Counted from the stretch's first letter, positions 1-9,220 are shown. The stretch is 56,442 nt of DNA from Candidatus Burarchaeum australiense (GCA_902386535.1 CABMJK010000024.1:1-56442), one strand, 5' to 3'. The notes: generated by a model not told the origin, from the letters alone. Translations and numbers: made by a program.

Positions 1-4
1 GGGG

Positions 5-649
5 TCAACGGGGCCGGCGTAGCCTGGTGGCCGGTTTTTTGATGCCGCCCCGCGTGGTGGGCTCCATGTGCTGGGCCGGCGCCTCGATTCTGTGCACCTG
101 CAGGCCTGCGTGCCTTATGCGGTCGTGCATGTCCCGGTCCTCGAAATAGCGCAATGACTCGTTGAAGCCGCCCAGGCGCTCGAAGGTCTCGCGCTTGTAG
201 GCATGGGGGACTTCCATTATGTCGCCCGCGGCCCTGCCCGAGAGGTGCGAGATTCTCACGTAGTTGCATTTTTCCATGAAAGTCTTTGGCGGACGCGGGG
301 GGTTGAACCACTGCACCAACTCTACGCCCGGCACACGGAACTTTTTTTCTATGAGGTCGAGCGAGCGTGGATCGAGCAGGACGTCGGCATCGAGAAAAAC
401 CAGTATGCCGCCCTTCGCCTCCCGGGCGCCCAGGTTCTTGGCGGCCGACACGCCCCGACGGGCGCCGCGCACGAGGCGCACTGCCTTGTGTTGTTTTGAG
501 AACTTCCCGACCACTTGCGGGGTCGAATCAGTGGAATCGTCAACCACCACGACCTCGTCCGGCCTGCGGGTCTGGCCAATCACGCGCTCAAGGGTGGCGA
601 GAATCGTGGCCGACTCGTTGTAGGTGGGAATTATGACGCTTATTTTCAT
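5..649 (-). CDS. Family 2 glycosyltransferase
   Basis: ORF MKISVIIPTYNESATILATLERV...VVVDDSTDST...LDADVLLD; GT-A fold GT2 motifs; last gene of the minus-strand operon. Confidence 0.88.
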   Translation of the reverse strand: MKISVIIPTYNESATILATLERVIGQTRRPDEVVVVDDSTDSTPQVVGKFSKQHKAVRLVRGARRGVSAAKNLGAREAKGGILVFLDADVLLDPRSLDLIEKKFRVPGVELVQWFNPPRPPKTFMEKCNYVRISHLSGRAAGDIMEVPHAYKRETFERLGGFNESLRYFEDRDMHDRIRHAGLQVHRIEAPAQHMEPTTRGGIKKPATRLRRPR

Positions 650-652
650 CGA

Positions 653-1435
653 CTAGCCCCTGTCCAGCTTCCTTGCGGTCCATGCCTTCGTGAGATAGGG
701 CACGGAGAGTTCTTTTTTGTCCTTCAGCAGGCCCTCGATTTCGGAGATTATTTTGTCGAAGACCTTCGGCCCGCGCTTTTCGGCCTCGGTCTTCAGGTGG
801 TTCGCGGCCTTCCATGCGCTCACGTAGTTCTCCCTGCTCACGAGGGCCTCGTGCTGGTGCCTCAGCTCAATCACGTCCTCGAAAAACCCGCCTGCCAGCA
901 TGAGCCTGCGCGAGTCCTCGCCGCTCCTGAACTCGCGCGAGAAGCCGGGCACGTTGCGCTGTATTATTTCCTCGACCGCCATCTGCACCGGGTCATCCTC
1001 CTTGACGAGCGGATTCCAGAGCAGCGTGAGGTAACCGCCTTTCTTCAATATCCGGTGGAACTCGGGAATCGAGCGCTTGGCGTCGCTCCAGTGGAAGGCC
1101 GAGGCCATGGTCACCCAGTCCGCCGTCGCATCGGGAAGCCCGGTTTCCTCGGCAGCGCCGGCCCGCCACGTGACATTCGTCAGGTCGCCGCTGTATATCT
1201 TGCCATTCGCCATCATGTCGGCATTGGGCTCCACCGCGATGCAGTGCAGGCCGCGCATGGCGAGCTGGCGCGTCCATATGCCCGTGCCTGCGCCTACGTC
1301 GACCACCGTGCCTTTCTTCCTGAGCACGCCCGTGTAGTTGAGAAGCACGTCGAGCACCAGTTCAGAATAGCCCTGCCGGTATTTCCTGTACTTCTCGCCC
1401 ATGCCCGTGTAGTCTGCGGCCTTTTCCATGTTCAT
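653..1435 (-). CDS. Class I SAM-dependent methyltransferase (candidate phosphoramidate O-methyltransferase)
   Basis: VVDVGAGTGIWTRQLA motif I and FHRILKKGGYL; operon position next to phosphoramidate genes. Confidence 0.8.
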   Translation of the reverse strand: MNMEKAADYTGMGEKYRKYRQGYSELVLDVLLNYTGVLRKKGTVVDVGAGTGIWTRQLAMRGLHCIAVEPNADMMANGKIYSGDLTNVTWRAGAAEETGLPDATADWVTMASAFHWSDAKRSIPEFHRILKKGGYLTLLWNPLVKEDDPVQMAVEEIIQRNVPGFSREFRSGEDSRRLMLAGGFFEDVIELRHQHEALVSRENYVSAWKAANHLKTEAEKRGPKVFDKIISEIEGLLKDKKELSVPYLTKAWTARKLDRG

Positions 1436-1457
1436 CTACCTCTGGCTTTCAGCTCGC

Positions 1458-1988
1458 TTATTTTCTCATGGAGAGCGTCAGTATCTTTCTCGCATTCTGC
1501 GAGAGCTGTGCCCGCGTGTTGTTTTCCAGCACGAGCGCCGGCCTTTTCGGGAACTCGGGCCGCTGGTGGATTCCCATCACATTCCTGCCGCGCGTATAGA
1601 GCAGCTTCTTGTTGCGCCTCAAAAGCTCCTCCTCATCCACCCTGAGTAGCACCTCTACGTAGCGCGCATTGTTCTTCGCGTTGTAAGCGTGGATTTCGTG
1701 GAACAGCGAGATTGTGCTTACCACCACAGTTATGCCCTGCCGCGTCAGTGCGGCCGCGAGCCGCGCATATATGCGCGCGGTCTTCTTCCTGTCCTCGAGC
1801 GAGTGGCCGTGCTCGCCCAGAATAGTGCGCATGACGTCGCCGTCAAGATGCACGGTGTTGGGGCGCTGCCTGCAAAGCCCGGTATACACCTTCTCGGCGA
1901 GCAGGGTTTTGCCGGTGCCTGCTAGCCCGGTTATCCAGACCAGCAGCCCGTGTTTGGCGCGCATGCGTGTTTCACCCACCCAAGCCAT
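1458..1988 (-). CDS. APS kinase-family protein; probable cytidine diphosphoramidate kinase (Cj1415-like)
   Basis: P-loop WITGLAGTGKTLLAEKV, HLDGDVMR, APS kinase-like core; context with Cj1416/1417/1418-like genes and no ATP sulfurylase in the window. Confidence 0.75.
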   Translation of the reverse strand: MAWVGETRMRAKHGLLVWITGLAGTGKTLLAEKVYTGLCRQRPNTVHLDGDVMRTILGEHGHSLEDRKKTARIYARLAAALTRQGITVVVSTISLFHEIHAYNAKNNARYVEVLLRVDEEELLRRNKKLLYTRGRNVMGIHQRPEFPKRPALVLENNTRAQLSQNARKILTLSMRK

Positions 1989-2810
1989 TTATGTCTTTTG
2001 CAGGAAGTCCGAAACTGCTTTCAGGACTTCCTCTTTGCATTTGCCGTTTGTCGCGAGTATGCCGTTGGCAAGGCGGGGCGCAGAATAGTCCAGTGGCCGG
2101 CCCTTGAAGTCGAAGACCTGCCCGCCGGCCTCCTCCAGGATTGCCTGCGGCGCGCACATGTCCCATATTGAAAGCCCGCTGAAGTTCCAATAGAACTCCG
2201 CCCTTGCCTCGGCCATTTCAGCCAGCTTCACGCCTATGCTGCCTTTTTGCACCAGCGTGCCGTTGTCGAGGAAGCGGATGAAGACAGCGTCTTTTGCGGT
2301 AAAGTGGTTCTTGCTGTTTATGAGCCTGAACTCATTCAGGTGCGAGCGCGAAGAGGTATGCAAGTCGGCAACCTTCCCATCGGACTCCACGTGCGCGCCA
2401 TTGCCCTTTTCCGCATAATACGTTTTCCCAAGGGCAGGCAGATGCACCACGCCTAAGACCGGCTGCCTGCGCTCGAGAAGGCCGATCATGACCGCAAACT
2501 CGCCGGTCCTGCGCACGAAATCCATGGTGCCGTCGAGCGGGTCCACGACCCACATCTTGTCTTTCGGCAGTTCAGCCTCCGTTTGTTCCTCCTCGCTAAT
2601 CACCGCGTAGCCGGTCTTCTTCAGCCCGTCCAGAATTATGCTGTTCGAGGCCAAATCCGCCTTTGTGAGCTCGCTCCTATCAGGCTTGAGCTCGACCTTG
2701 CTGCCGGCCTTGGCATCGCTGGCGTAAATGCGCATTATTTCCTTGCCCGCATCGATGGCCAGAATTTTTGCGGCAAACAGGTCCTTTGAGAATTTCATTT
2801 CCAAAACCAT
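1989..2810 (-). CDS. Inositol monophosphatase/CysQ-family 3'-phosphonucleotide phosphatase
   Basis: EEEQTE, WVVDPLDGTMDF and WDMCAPQAILEEAGG metal-binding motifs. Confidence 0.85.
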   Translation of the reverse strand: MVLEMKFSKDLFAAKILAIDAGKEIMRIYASDAKAGSKVELKPDRSELTKADLASNSIILDGLKKTGYAVISEEEQTEAELPKDKMWVVDPLDGTMDFVRRTGEFAVMIGLLERRQPVLGVVHLPALGKTYYAEKGNGAHVESDGKVADLHTSSRSHLNEFRLINSKNHFTAKDAVFIRFLDNGTLVQKGSIGVKLAEMAEARAEFYWNFSGLSIWDMCAPQAILEEAGGQVFDFKGRPLDYSAPRLANGILATNGKCKEEVLKAVSDFLQKT

Positions 2811-3463
2811 TTTCTGTCCACGAACGCGCGCATGAGCTTGTCATTGAACTCCGCGTCAGGCGACTCGCGCTCCGGGTGCCACATTATGCCGGCAATGGGC
2901 AGGCCGGGATGGTACGCGCCTTCCACCAGGCCGTCGGCCGTGACTGCAAAGGCCTTCAGGCCGCGGGCGAGTTCGCCCGTGTCGAATCCGAAATCATGGT
3001 AGGAGTTCACGGTCGTTCTTTTTTTCCCGAAATCCGCCTTTTCGCACTTGAGGAGTTCGACCGGGTGGAAGCTGGCAACGTGGTCTTTCACCATGCGCAG
3101 TTTTCCGCCGAAATAAACGTTCAGGAACTGCAGGCCACGGCACACGCACAGCACCGGCAGGCGCTCGGCTTCGGCGAATTGCAGCAGGGCCTTTTCGGTT
3201 GCGTCGCGCTCTTCAGCCACGTTGAGGCCCGCACTTTTGCTCACGCCGTAGAGTTCGGGATTGACGCTGTTGCCGCCCGAGAGAATCATGCCGTCCGGCT
3301 TGAGCTCCCGCAGGTAGGCAGGGATGTTGGGGAGCACGTTCGACACGGGCAGGAGGGTGAGGCCGAACGCACCGTAATATTGCACGTAGCTCTGCTCAAG
3401 GCAGTCGCGCCTCGCGCCCTTGTGCTCGGCGCACACCCGCTGCGATATCGCGATCCGCTTCAT
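2795..3463 (-). CDS. Class I glutamine amidotransferase-like (peptidase C26) hydrolase; probable gamma-glutamyl-CDP-amidate hydrolase (Cj1417-like)
   Basis: MILSGGNSVNPELYG, nucleophile VLCVCRGLQFLN, IMWHPERE triad region. Confidence 0.78.
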   Translation of the reverse strand: MKRIAISQRVCAEHKGARRDCLEQSYVQYYGAFGLTLLPVSNVLPNIPAYLRELKPDGMILSGGNSVNPELYGVSKSAGLNVAEERDATEKALLQFAEAERLPVLCVCRGLQFLNVYFGGKLRMVKDHVASFHPVELLKCEKADFGKKRTTVNSYHDFGFDTGELARGLKAFAVTADGLVEGAYHPGLPIAGIMWHPERESPDAEFNDKLMRAFVDRKWFWK

Positions 3464-3482
3464 CGTTTCACCTGCAAACCAC

Positions 3483-4295
3483 TCACCAGGTCATGTTAAT
3501 GAACCTATTCATCGTGCCGTCAGCTATCCACGAAAGCGCCTTTTCGTAGTCTTCGTTGGTGTCGAACTCCAGCCACCCGTGCGAGGTGCGGACCGCCTTC
3601 ACGGGCACGCGCAGGTCGATGAGCGCCTGCAGCATGCACGTCATCTGCGCTTTCCTGAAGCACATGGAGTGCATCCAGGGCTCGTCGCTTTCCCATAGCT
3701 TTTTCTTGTTCTCATCGAACAAGCGGATGAATTCGGAAACGCCTTTTTTCGAGAAGCGCAGCATGCCGACATAGCGGGCCATTGCCTTTTCGAGAGGGCA
3801 GTTCGGCGCTCCCAGCTCCACGATGTTGTCCTTCTTGTCGATGGCCATGCTTTCAACGTCCTCCTTCCACTTTCCGCCCAGCCGCGCCTTCCAGTAGTCG
3901 AGCCAGTCATCGTCCACCAGCACGCCCATATCGCCCTTGAACGCCATCATCTTCTTCACCAGCGCAGGCTCGTAGAGGATGTCAGAATAAAGGACGAGCG
4001 CGCCGTCGGGCGAGCCGAGCAGCTCGCCGCGCGCCATCACCAGCGTGGCGACCATGTTCGTGGTTGCGTAGTCCGGATTAAGCATGTAGCTCACGCCGCG
4101 GACTTGCGGAATCTTGTCGGCCATGTAGCCGCGCACGACGACGATGTCGCTCTTGGGCACGCCGGCCTCGGCCAGGGCTTCGAGCTGCCGCTCAAGCAGG
4201 GTCTTGCCCCTGACCGAGAGCATGCACTTCGGCATGTCCTTGGTGTATTTGCCCAGGCGCGTGCCGCTGCCTGCCGCGAGGATTATCGCTTTCAT
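3483..4295 (-). CDS. Nucleotidyltransferase; probable CTP:phosphoglutamine cytidylyltransferase (Cj1416-like)
   Basis: MKAIILAAGSGTRLGKYTKDMPKCMLSVRGKTLLERQL signature; operon context. Confidence 0.78.
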   Translation of the reverse strand: MKAIILAAGSGTRLGKYTKDMPKCMLSVRGKTLLERQLEALAEAGVPKSDIVVVRGYMADKIPQVRGVSYMLNPDYATTNMVATLVMARGELLGSPDGALVLYSDILYEPALVKKMMAFKGDMGVLVDDDWLDYWKARLGGKWKEDVESMAIDKKDNIVELGAPNCPLEKAMARYVGMLRFSKKGVSEFIRLFDENKKKLWESDEPWMHSMCFRKAQMTCMLQALIDLRVPVKAVRTSHGWLEFDTNEDYEKALSWIADGTMNRFINMTW

Positions 4296-4314
4296 GCTGG
4301 TTTGCCTCTTGAAA

Positions 4315-6681
4315 TTACATTACCGCTTTTATGTACTTCGACGCGCAGTTCAATTCCACTTTCCCGCAGCCCTTCACGAAGTTGAATAGCGTGGCCCCGC
4401 AGCCAATGGCAGCCGGCATCTTGAACTCGGCGGCCCTGATGGTCATGTGCGAGGCCGCGCCGCCGAACTCGGTTATCAGGCCTGCGATGTCGTGGCTGAA
4501 AATCCAGTCATAGCCCGGGTCGGCATTCTGGATGAGCACTATCTTGCCCGCCAGCTCGAGAGGCCTGGAGTTCGCGCTCAGGTCGAACACCTCGGCGCAG
4601 ACCGTCTTCTGCGTCACGTAGTTGGGCATCATGTCGGTCGAGGTGAAATATTCGACGCTCCGGTCCATGAAGATAAGGGGCGGGAAGCGGAAGAGCTTCA
4701 TCATCGCATAGGCATTCCTGTTCCTTCCGATTTTTTCCTTCATGCCCGCGAGCGAGTCGTGGATGCGCGAGGAATGCGAGAACTTCAGGATGTCGTCTAT
4801 CGTGAGGAAGGCCAGGTCCTCGCGCGAAAGCCCGTGCTTCGAAAGATACTGCTCGACGTACACGAGCATGAGGCTCAGGTTCTTCGTGAACTCGAGCTTG
4901 GACAGCTCGCGCGCCATTGTGGACTTGCGCACGAACGCGAGCAGCTGGTCGGCTGAGACCGAGAAACCGTGCGCCTTCAGCTCGGCGGATATTTTCTTCT
5001 TCGTCGCAGCGCTGAACTCGAAATCCTTCCCGCCCCGCGCGGGCTCGGTGAAGTTCTTCAGGTCGACGTAGCCGTCGAAGCTCTCGGCATAGGTGTGCGA
5101 GCAGATGTCGTAGGTGCCGGGCCTGAGGTGTCCGTATTCCTCCATGAACTGCCGCCGCGTAATCGCGCCCCGCTTGAGCTCGCCGAGCTTGTGCAGGAAG
5201 TCAGTGGCCACCGTGCTGATGGAGGCGAAGAACCGGTCGTACTCGTCCTGCGTGATGATTTTCTTGCGCAGCAGCGAGCGCATGAGCGCGGCGCTTATGA
5301 AGGCGAAGCGCGCGAGTTTGCTGAAGGGCAGCGTGCCGTACATCTTGCAATCGTGGCCCAGTTGCGCGATCTTGCTCGGCAGGGGTATGTCAGACGCGAC
5401 TATTTTCTCGCGCCTCTTCCGCATCTGCTCGGACAGCCCGACCTCGCGCTCGATGGAGGTCACGCGCCCGGCCAGTATGTCGTCCGTGAGAGTGAACAGG
5501 CACGATTTCATCTCGGCTATTTCGGCCTTGGAAAAACCTTCGGCCGCCATTTCCTTTTCTATTTCCCCGTAATCGAGAACGTAGCAGGTATAGACGACCT
5601 TGAACTCGACCTTGTCGTGGAAATCCTGGAAGCGGCGGAGCTTGCGCAGGTAGAAGTTCACGAGCTTTTCCGAAGTTGCGGCCGAGAGCGAGGCAGGCAG
5701 GAAGGTGTTGAAGCTCATGCGTATGTCGACGTAGGGCTTGCCCGCGAGCGAGCAGATGCCCGGCTGGTAGCCTATCGCCTTGTAGCCCACTTCCTCGCGC
5801 GCCTGCGGCCAGACGGTGTCCGTGATGAGGTGGCGGTAGAGAGAGAAGGCGAGCGGCTTCGGGTCGACGCCGATTATCTCCGCGGGATTCCAGTCGGGCA
5901 TTATCCCGTAGGCCACGTTGCTGCCCGCCAGGTTCGGGAACGGCCTGTCGTTTTCGCGCACGAAATCCTTCACGTGCTCGAGCGTGTCCCTGAATTCCTT
6001 GTCCGTGCAGACCTTCTGCTTTGCGATGGTTATGGGCCGCACCTGCAGGGTATGGAGCTTGTCGCCCGCAATCACGAACTCGATGTCCAGCGAGTCGCAG
6101 CCAGTCGCCTTTTCTATCTCGCGCACCGCCTCGATTACCTGCGCCATGTATTTGTCCGAGGGCGTGCGGCCGTAGAGCTTGCAATAGGTGAAAATCTTCT
6201 GCCTGCCGCTGGAGCCGGAAGTTATTACGTCGGTCCTGCCGCTCAGGTCGTCGTAGTTTATCACGTAATAGGGCGCGCCGGTCTCGAGGTCGCGCGTGAA
6301 GGCCACGCCACTCAGCTGCACCTTCCCGACTTGCTGCTGCACGAGAACCAGGTTTCCATCGTCGCTGTTCCTCTTTTCGCTGTAGCTGCCCACCACCTTC
6401 TCGACCGCGGCAGTTATGGCGGCCGGAGAGGCGGCGTCTACGTCAAGGACGCTCCTGAAGCAGCCGGCCATGGAGCTGGCCTGCGAGTCCTCGTTCAGCG
6501 CGCTGCTCCGCACGACTATCTTCTGCCCTTTCACGAACTTCGCCCGCACTTTCGCCACCGCGGCCGCGGCATCGGCCTTCCACTCGCGCACCGTAAAATG
6601 CAGGAGGGGCGGGATTTCGGACTTGCGGAGCCGGCCCTGCAGCCTCTCGAGGGTCTCGGCCTTGGTTGAGAATTCAAACAT
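4315..6681 (-). CDS. PEP synthase-like phosphotransferase; probable L-glutamine kinase (Cj1418-like)
   Basis: N-terminal PPDK/PEP-synthase ATP-grasp (IVVRSSALNEDSQASSMAGCF, LVLVQQQV, LDIEFVI..LHTLQVRPI) and C-terminal phosphohistidine domain GLITEFGGAASHMTIRAAEFKMPAAIGCG; ATG at 6681 preferred over the upstream TTG at 6708. Confidence 0.8.
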   Translation of the reverse strand: MFEFSTKAETLERLQGRLRKSEIPPLLHFTVREWKADAAAAVAKVRAKFVKGQKIVVRSSALNEDSQASSMAGCFRSVLDVDAASPAAITAAVEKVVGSYSEKRNSDDGNLVLVQQQVGKVQLSGVAFTRDLETGAPYYVINYDDLSGRTDVITSGSSGRQKIFTYCKLYGRTPSDKYMAQVIEAVREIEKATGCDSLDIEFVIAGDKLHTLQVRPITIAKQKVCTDKEFRDTLEHVKDFVRENDRPFPNLAGSNVAYGIMPDWNPAEIIGVDPKPLAFSLYRHLITDTVWPQAREEVGYKAIGYQPGICSLAGKPYVDIRMSFNTFLPASLSAATSEKLVNFYLRKLRRFQDFHDKVEFKVVYTCYVLDYGEIEKEMAAEGFSKAEIAEMKSCLFTLTDDILAGRVTSIEREVGLSEQMRKRREKIVASDIPLPSKIAQLGHDCKMYGTLPFSKLARFAFISAALMRSLLRKKIITQDEYDRFFASISTVATDFLHKLGELKRGAITRRQFMEEYGHLRPGTYDICSHTYAESFDGYVDLKNFTEPARGGKDFEFSAATKKKISAELKAHGFSVSADQLLAFVRKSTMARELSKLEFTKNLSLMLVYVEQYLSKHGLSREDLAFLTIDDILKFSHSSRIHDSLAGMKEKIGRNRNAYAMMKLFRFPPLIFMDRSVEYFTSTDMMPNYVTQKTVCAEVFDLSANSRPLELAGKIVLIQNADPGYDWIFSHDIAGLITEFGGAASHMTIRAAEFKMPAAIGCGATLFNFVKGCGKVELNCASKYIKAVM

Positions 6682-6816
6682 CGCTACCGCGGAGAATTCC
6701 GGCGGCAATCTTAAAAGCAGTTTCTGGCAGTTTGGAGGTTTTGGCAGTTCTGGAGGTTCTGGTGCTTTGGCGGTTCTGGCGGTTCGGCGCTTCGGCGCTT
6801 TGGCGCTTTGGCGGCC

Positions 6817-7947
6817 TTAGCGGTATTTCAGGTAGAGATAGCAGAAGCGCGCGTAAAGGAAGGCCTCCTCGGCCATGATGCCGGCATGGATGCCCAGCTT
6901 CAGCAGCGTGCGCACTACAGGCACCCTGGCGCAGGAATCGTAGGCACGCTGCAGCCCGGCGCGCTTGGGCTTCAGGAAGCGCATGGAGTGCAGGTCCAGG
7001 AACTGGGAGAAGAGCACGCGGTAATTCAGGGGAATCTTCTCGTGCGCGGGCCCGCCTTTTTCCGGCTCGTAGGGCTCGTAGCCGAACTCGTCCATTATGC
7101 CCTTCTGGAAGACATCCTGTATGTAGAAAAGTTCGAAGGGGCTGAGCTTCTGCTTCCAGTCGTCCTTCACGAACCGCGGGTCGGGCCGCGTGGAGGTGAG
7201 CTTGTTCGCCGAGAGCGGCCCGCTCTTGTTCGTGCCGTCCCATTTTTTCCCATAGTAGGTCGCATCGTCCATGCATGCATTGTCGGAAATGCCGAGGAAC
7301 GCGCACAGCTTTTTCCTCACCGAAGCATAGTGTCTGTGCAGGTCCTCGTGCCGCATGAAAAGGATTTCCCGCGGCCTGAAGGCATGGCGGTAAATGTGCA
7401 GCAGGAGCGAGGGCGCAAGTATGAAGCGGTAAGTCGGGAAGGAATCCGCGGTTTTCCTGCCCGAAAGCTGCGAGGCGCGGGGATCGCGCACCGTGATTAT
7501 GATCCTCTTCCTAGCCCAAAAAGCCCTGCGCGCGCGCAGCACGTCCTTGATTGCCGCGTGCGTGTGGAAGACGATCCACTTCACCCTCCGGAGGTCCTTT
7601 TTCCTCAGGACCGCGAGCGCGTAGTGCGTGCCTATGAATGCGGTTTTGTCGGAAAGGCCGAACGCCGAGACGTAGGCGAGGAAGTGCGGCTTGAACTGCT
7701 CGAAGCTGAAGGGGAACTCAAAGGGTGTGGCCTCGGCCCACATCGGATTGCGGGCGTAGCCGTAGGCGATGCGCGCCGCCTGCTCGGGCGTTGTGCCGGC
7801 CGGCAGTTCGGGATAGCGGGAGGTGAAGCCCTGCACGAGCTCAGGGTGGCGGTCAAGAAGGGCGTTTAGGAAAAGGCTGCTGGACCTGTTCAGGGGCTCG
7901 ATGAGCAGAAGGCCCATCTTTTCAGGCTCGAAATTGTGGAACTCCAT
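6817..7947 (-). CDS. Sulfotransferase-family protein
   Basis: LLIEPLNRSSSLFLNALLDRHPEL (5'-PSB-like) and IIITVRDPRASQLSGR (3'-phosphate-binding-like). Confidence 0.7.
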   Translation of the reverse strand: MEFHNFEPEKMGLLLIEPLNRSSSLFLNALLDRHPELVQGFTSRYPELPAGTTPEQAARIAYGYARNPMWAEATPFEFPFSFEQFKPHFLAYVSAFGLSDKTAFIGTHYALAVLRKKDLRRVKWIVFHTHAAIKDVLRARRAFWARKRIIITVRDPRASQLSGRKTADSFPTYRFILAPSLLLHIYRHAFRPREILFMRHEDLHRHYASVRKKLCAFLGISDNACMDDATYYGKKWDGTNKSGPLSANKLTSTRPDPRFVKDDWKQKLSPFELFYIQDVFQKGIMDEFGYEPYEPEKGGPAHEKIPLNYRVLFSQFLDLHSMRFLKPKRAGLQRAYDSCARVPVVRTLLKLGIHAGIMAEEAFLYARFCYLYLKYR

Positions 7948-8014
7948 GCAGGTCTTTGACGCTTTCGGCGCACAACTTATTATTTATAGCTACCCAAAGG
8001 TGGCCGTGGTTTGG

Positions 8015-9220
8015 ATGGGGGAAACCGGAGGCGGCAGGGAAATCCGAGTTCTGATGGACTTCGGCGCCTCGGGCAGGCACCATTCGCTCTATGACGAGCT
8101 TCTGCAGGCGCCTCCGGAAGGCATCCGCTATGTCGTGCCCCGCCTGCCGGTGTCGCGGTTTCCGAAGGCAGCGGTGCACATCTATCACCGCATAAGGAGC
8201 GGGCTCGAGGGAAAGGTGGACCTGGCGGCGGTGGCGAGGCGCGTCAACCGCGCGGCCGCGGGAAGCGGGGCAGACCATGATGTCGTCCACTTCGCGAACC
8301 ACCTGGACCCGGCACGAGAGCCGTTCGTGGCAGATTTCGAGCAGGCCCTTTCCCTGCTTCACGCACCGACCGGCACGGGAAGGGTCGAGGCGGATTTCGC
8401 CCGTATCAGGGAGGCGCGGACCAGGCTCATGGAATCCGCCGAGTGCAAGTTCCTGCTTCCGTGGACCGAACAGGGCGCAAAGACGGTGTGGGCTGCCTTC
8501 CCGTCGGCAAAGATAAGGAAGAAGACAAAGGTCGTGAGGCTTGCCATGAGGGTGCCTGAGGAGCACAAGCCCATCAAGCACGACAAGTTCCGCGTGCTTT
8601 TCCTAGGCACGAGCAACCTGAGCGGAGAATGGAATTTCTACTATCGCGGGGGCCACCGGATGCTGAAGGTGTTCGAGAGATTCGCCAGGGGCAGGAAAGG
8701 CTCGGTTGAACTCGTGGTGACCGGCGAGATTCCGCAGCGCGAGCGGCCACTCACCGAGCGCATCGGGTGCTGCAGGGCGGCGGGGCTGCTCAGAAAGGAG
8801 GAAATGGGCCACCTGTTCAGGACTAGCGACGTGCTGCTCTATCCCGCCTACGCGACTCCGGGGCTCGCGTTTCTCGAGGCCATGCGCTACCACATGCCGA
8901 TAGCGACCACGGACGCGTGGGCCAACAGGGAAATAGTTGGCCACATGGAGAACGGCCTCGTGACTCCGTTCACGGAATTCAAAACGCGCGGGAAGTTCGG
9001 GCTTCCGCCAATGCTCGACGCGTTCATGGACTTCGAGCTCAACTGTTCGGACACCGGGCTGGAAAATGGCCTGGTGCAGTCCCTTGAAAAGCTCTACGGC
9101 TCGCCGCGCCTGAGGAGCCGGCTGGGCGAGAACGGCTTCAGGCAGGTGAGCGCCGGGAAGTGCAGCATAGGCGAGAGGAACCGCAGGCTCAGGAAAATAT
9201 ATGAGGCATGCCTGAGTTAA
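8015..9220 (+). CDS. Glycosyltransferase family 4-like
   Basis: FLGTSNLSGEWNFYYRGGHRMLKVFERF, DVLLYPAYATPGLAFLEAMRYHMPIATTD; ATG at 8015 with an upstream TATA-like tattatttata. Confidence 0.8.
   Translation: MGETGGGREIRVLMDFGASGRHHSLYDELLQAPPEGIRYVVPRLPVSRFPKAAVHIYHRIRSGLEGKVDLAAVARRVNRAAAGSGADHDVVHFANHLDPAREPFVADFEQALSLLHAPTGTGRVEADFARIREARTRLMESAECKFLLPWTEQGAKTVWAAFPSAKIRKKTKVVRLAMRVPEEHKPIKHDKFRVLFLGTSNLSGEWNFYYRGGHRMLKVFERFARGRKGSVELVVTGEIPQRERPLTERIGCCRAAGLLRKEEMGHLFRTSDVLLYPAYATPGLAFLEAMRYHMPIATTDAWANREIVGHMENGLVTPFTEFKTRGKFGLPPMLDAFMDFELNCSDTGLENGLVQSLEKLYGSPRLRSRLGENGFRQVSAGKCSIGERNRRLRKIYEACLS

Noticed and set aside
4969-6669. 566-aa plus-strand ORF
   Set aside because: Antisense to the glutamine kinase gene; Leu/Arg/Val/Glu-rich composition typical of shadow ORFs in GC-rich DNA.
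1458-7947. Plain sulfation module (APS kinase, CysQ, sulfotransferase)
   Set aside because: No ATP sulfurylase in the window, and the glutamine-kinase-, cytidylyltransferase- and GATase-like neighbours fit the phosphoramidate pathway better. Kept as the main alternative.
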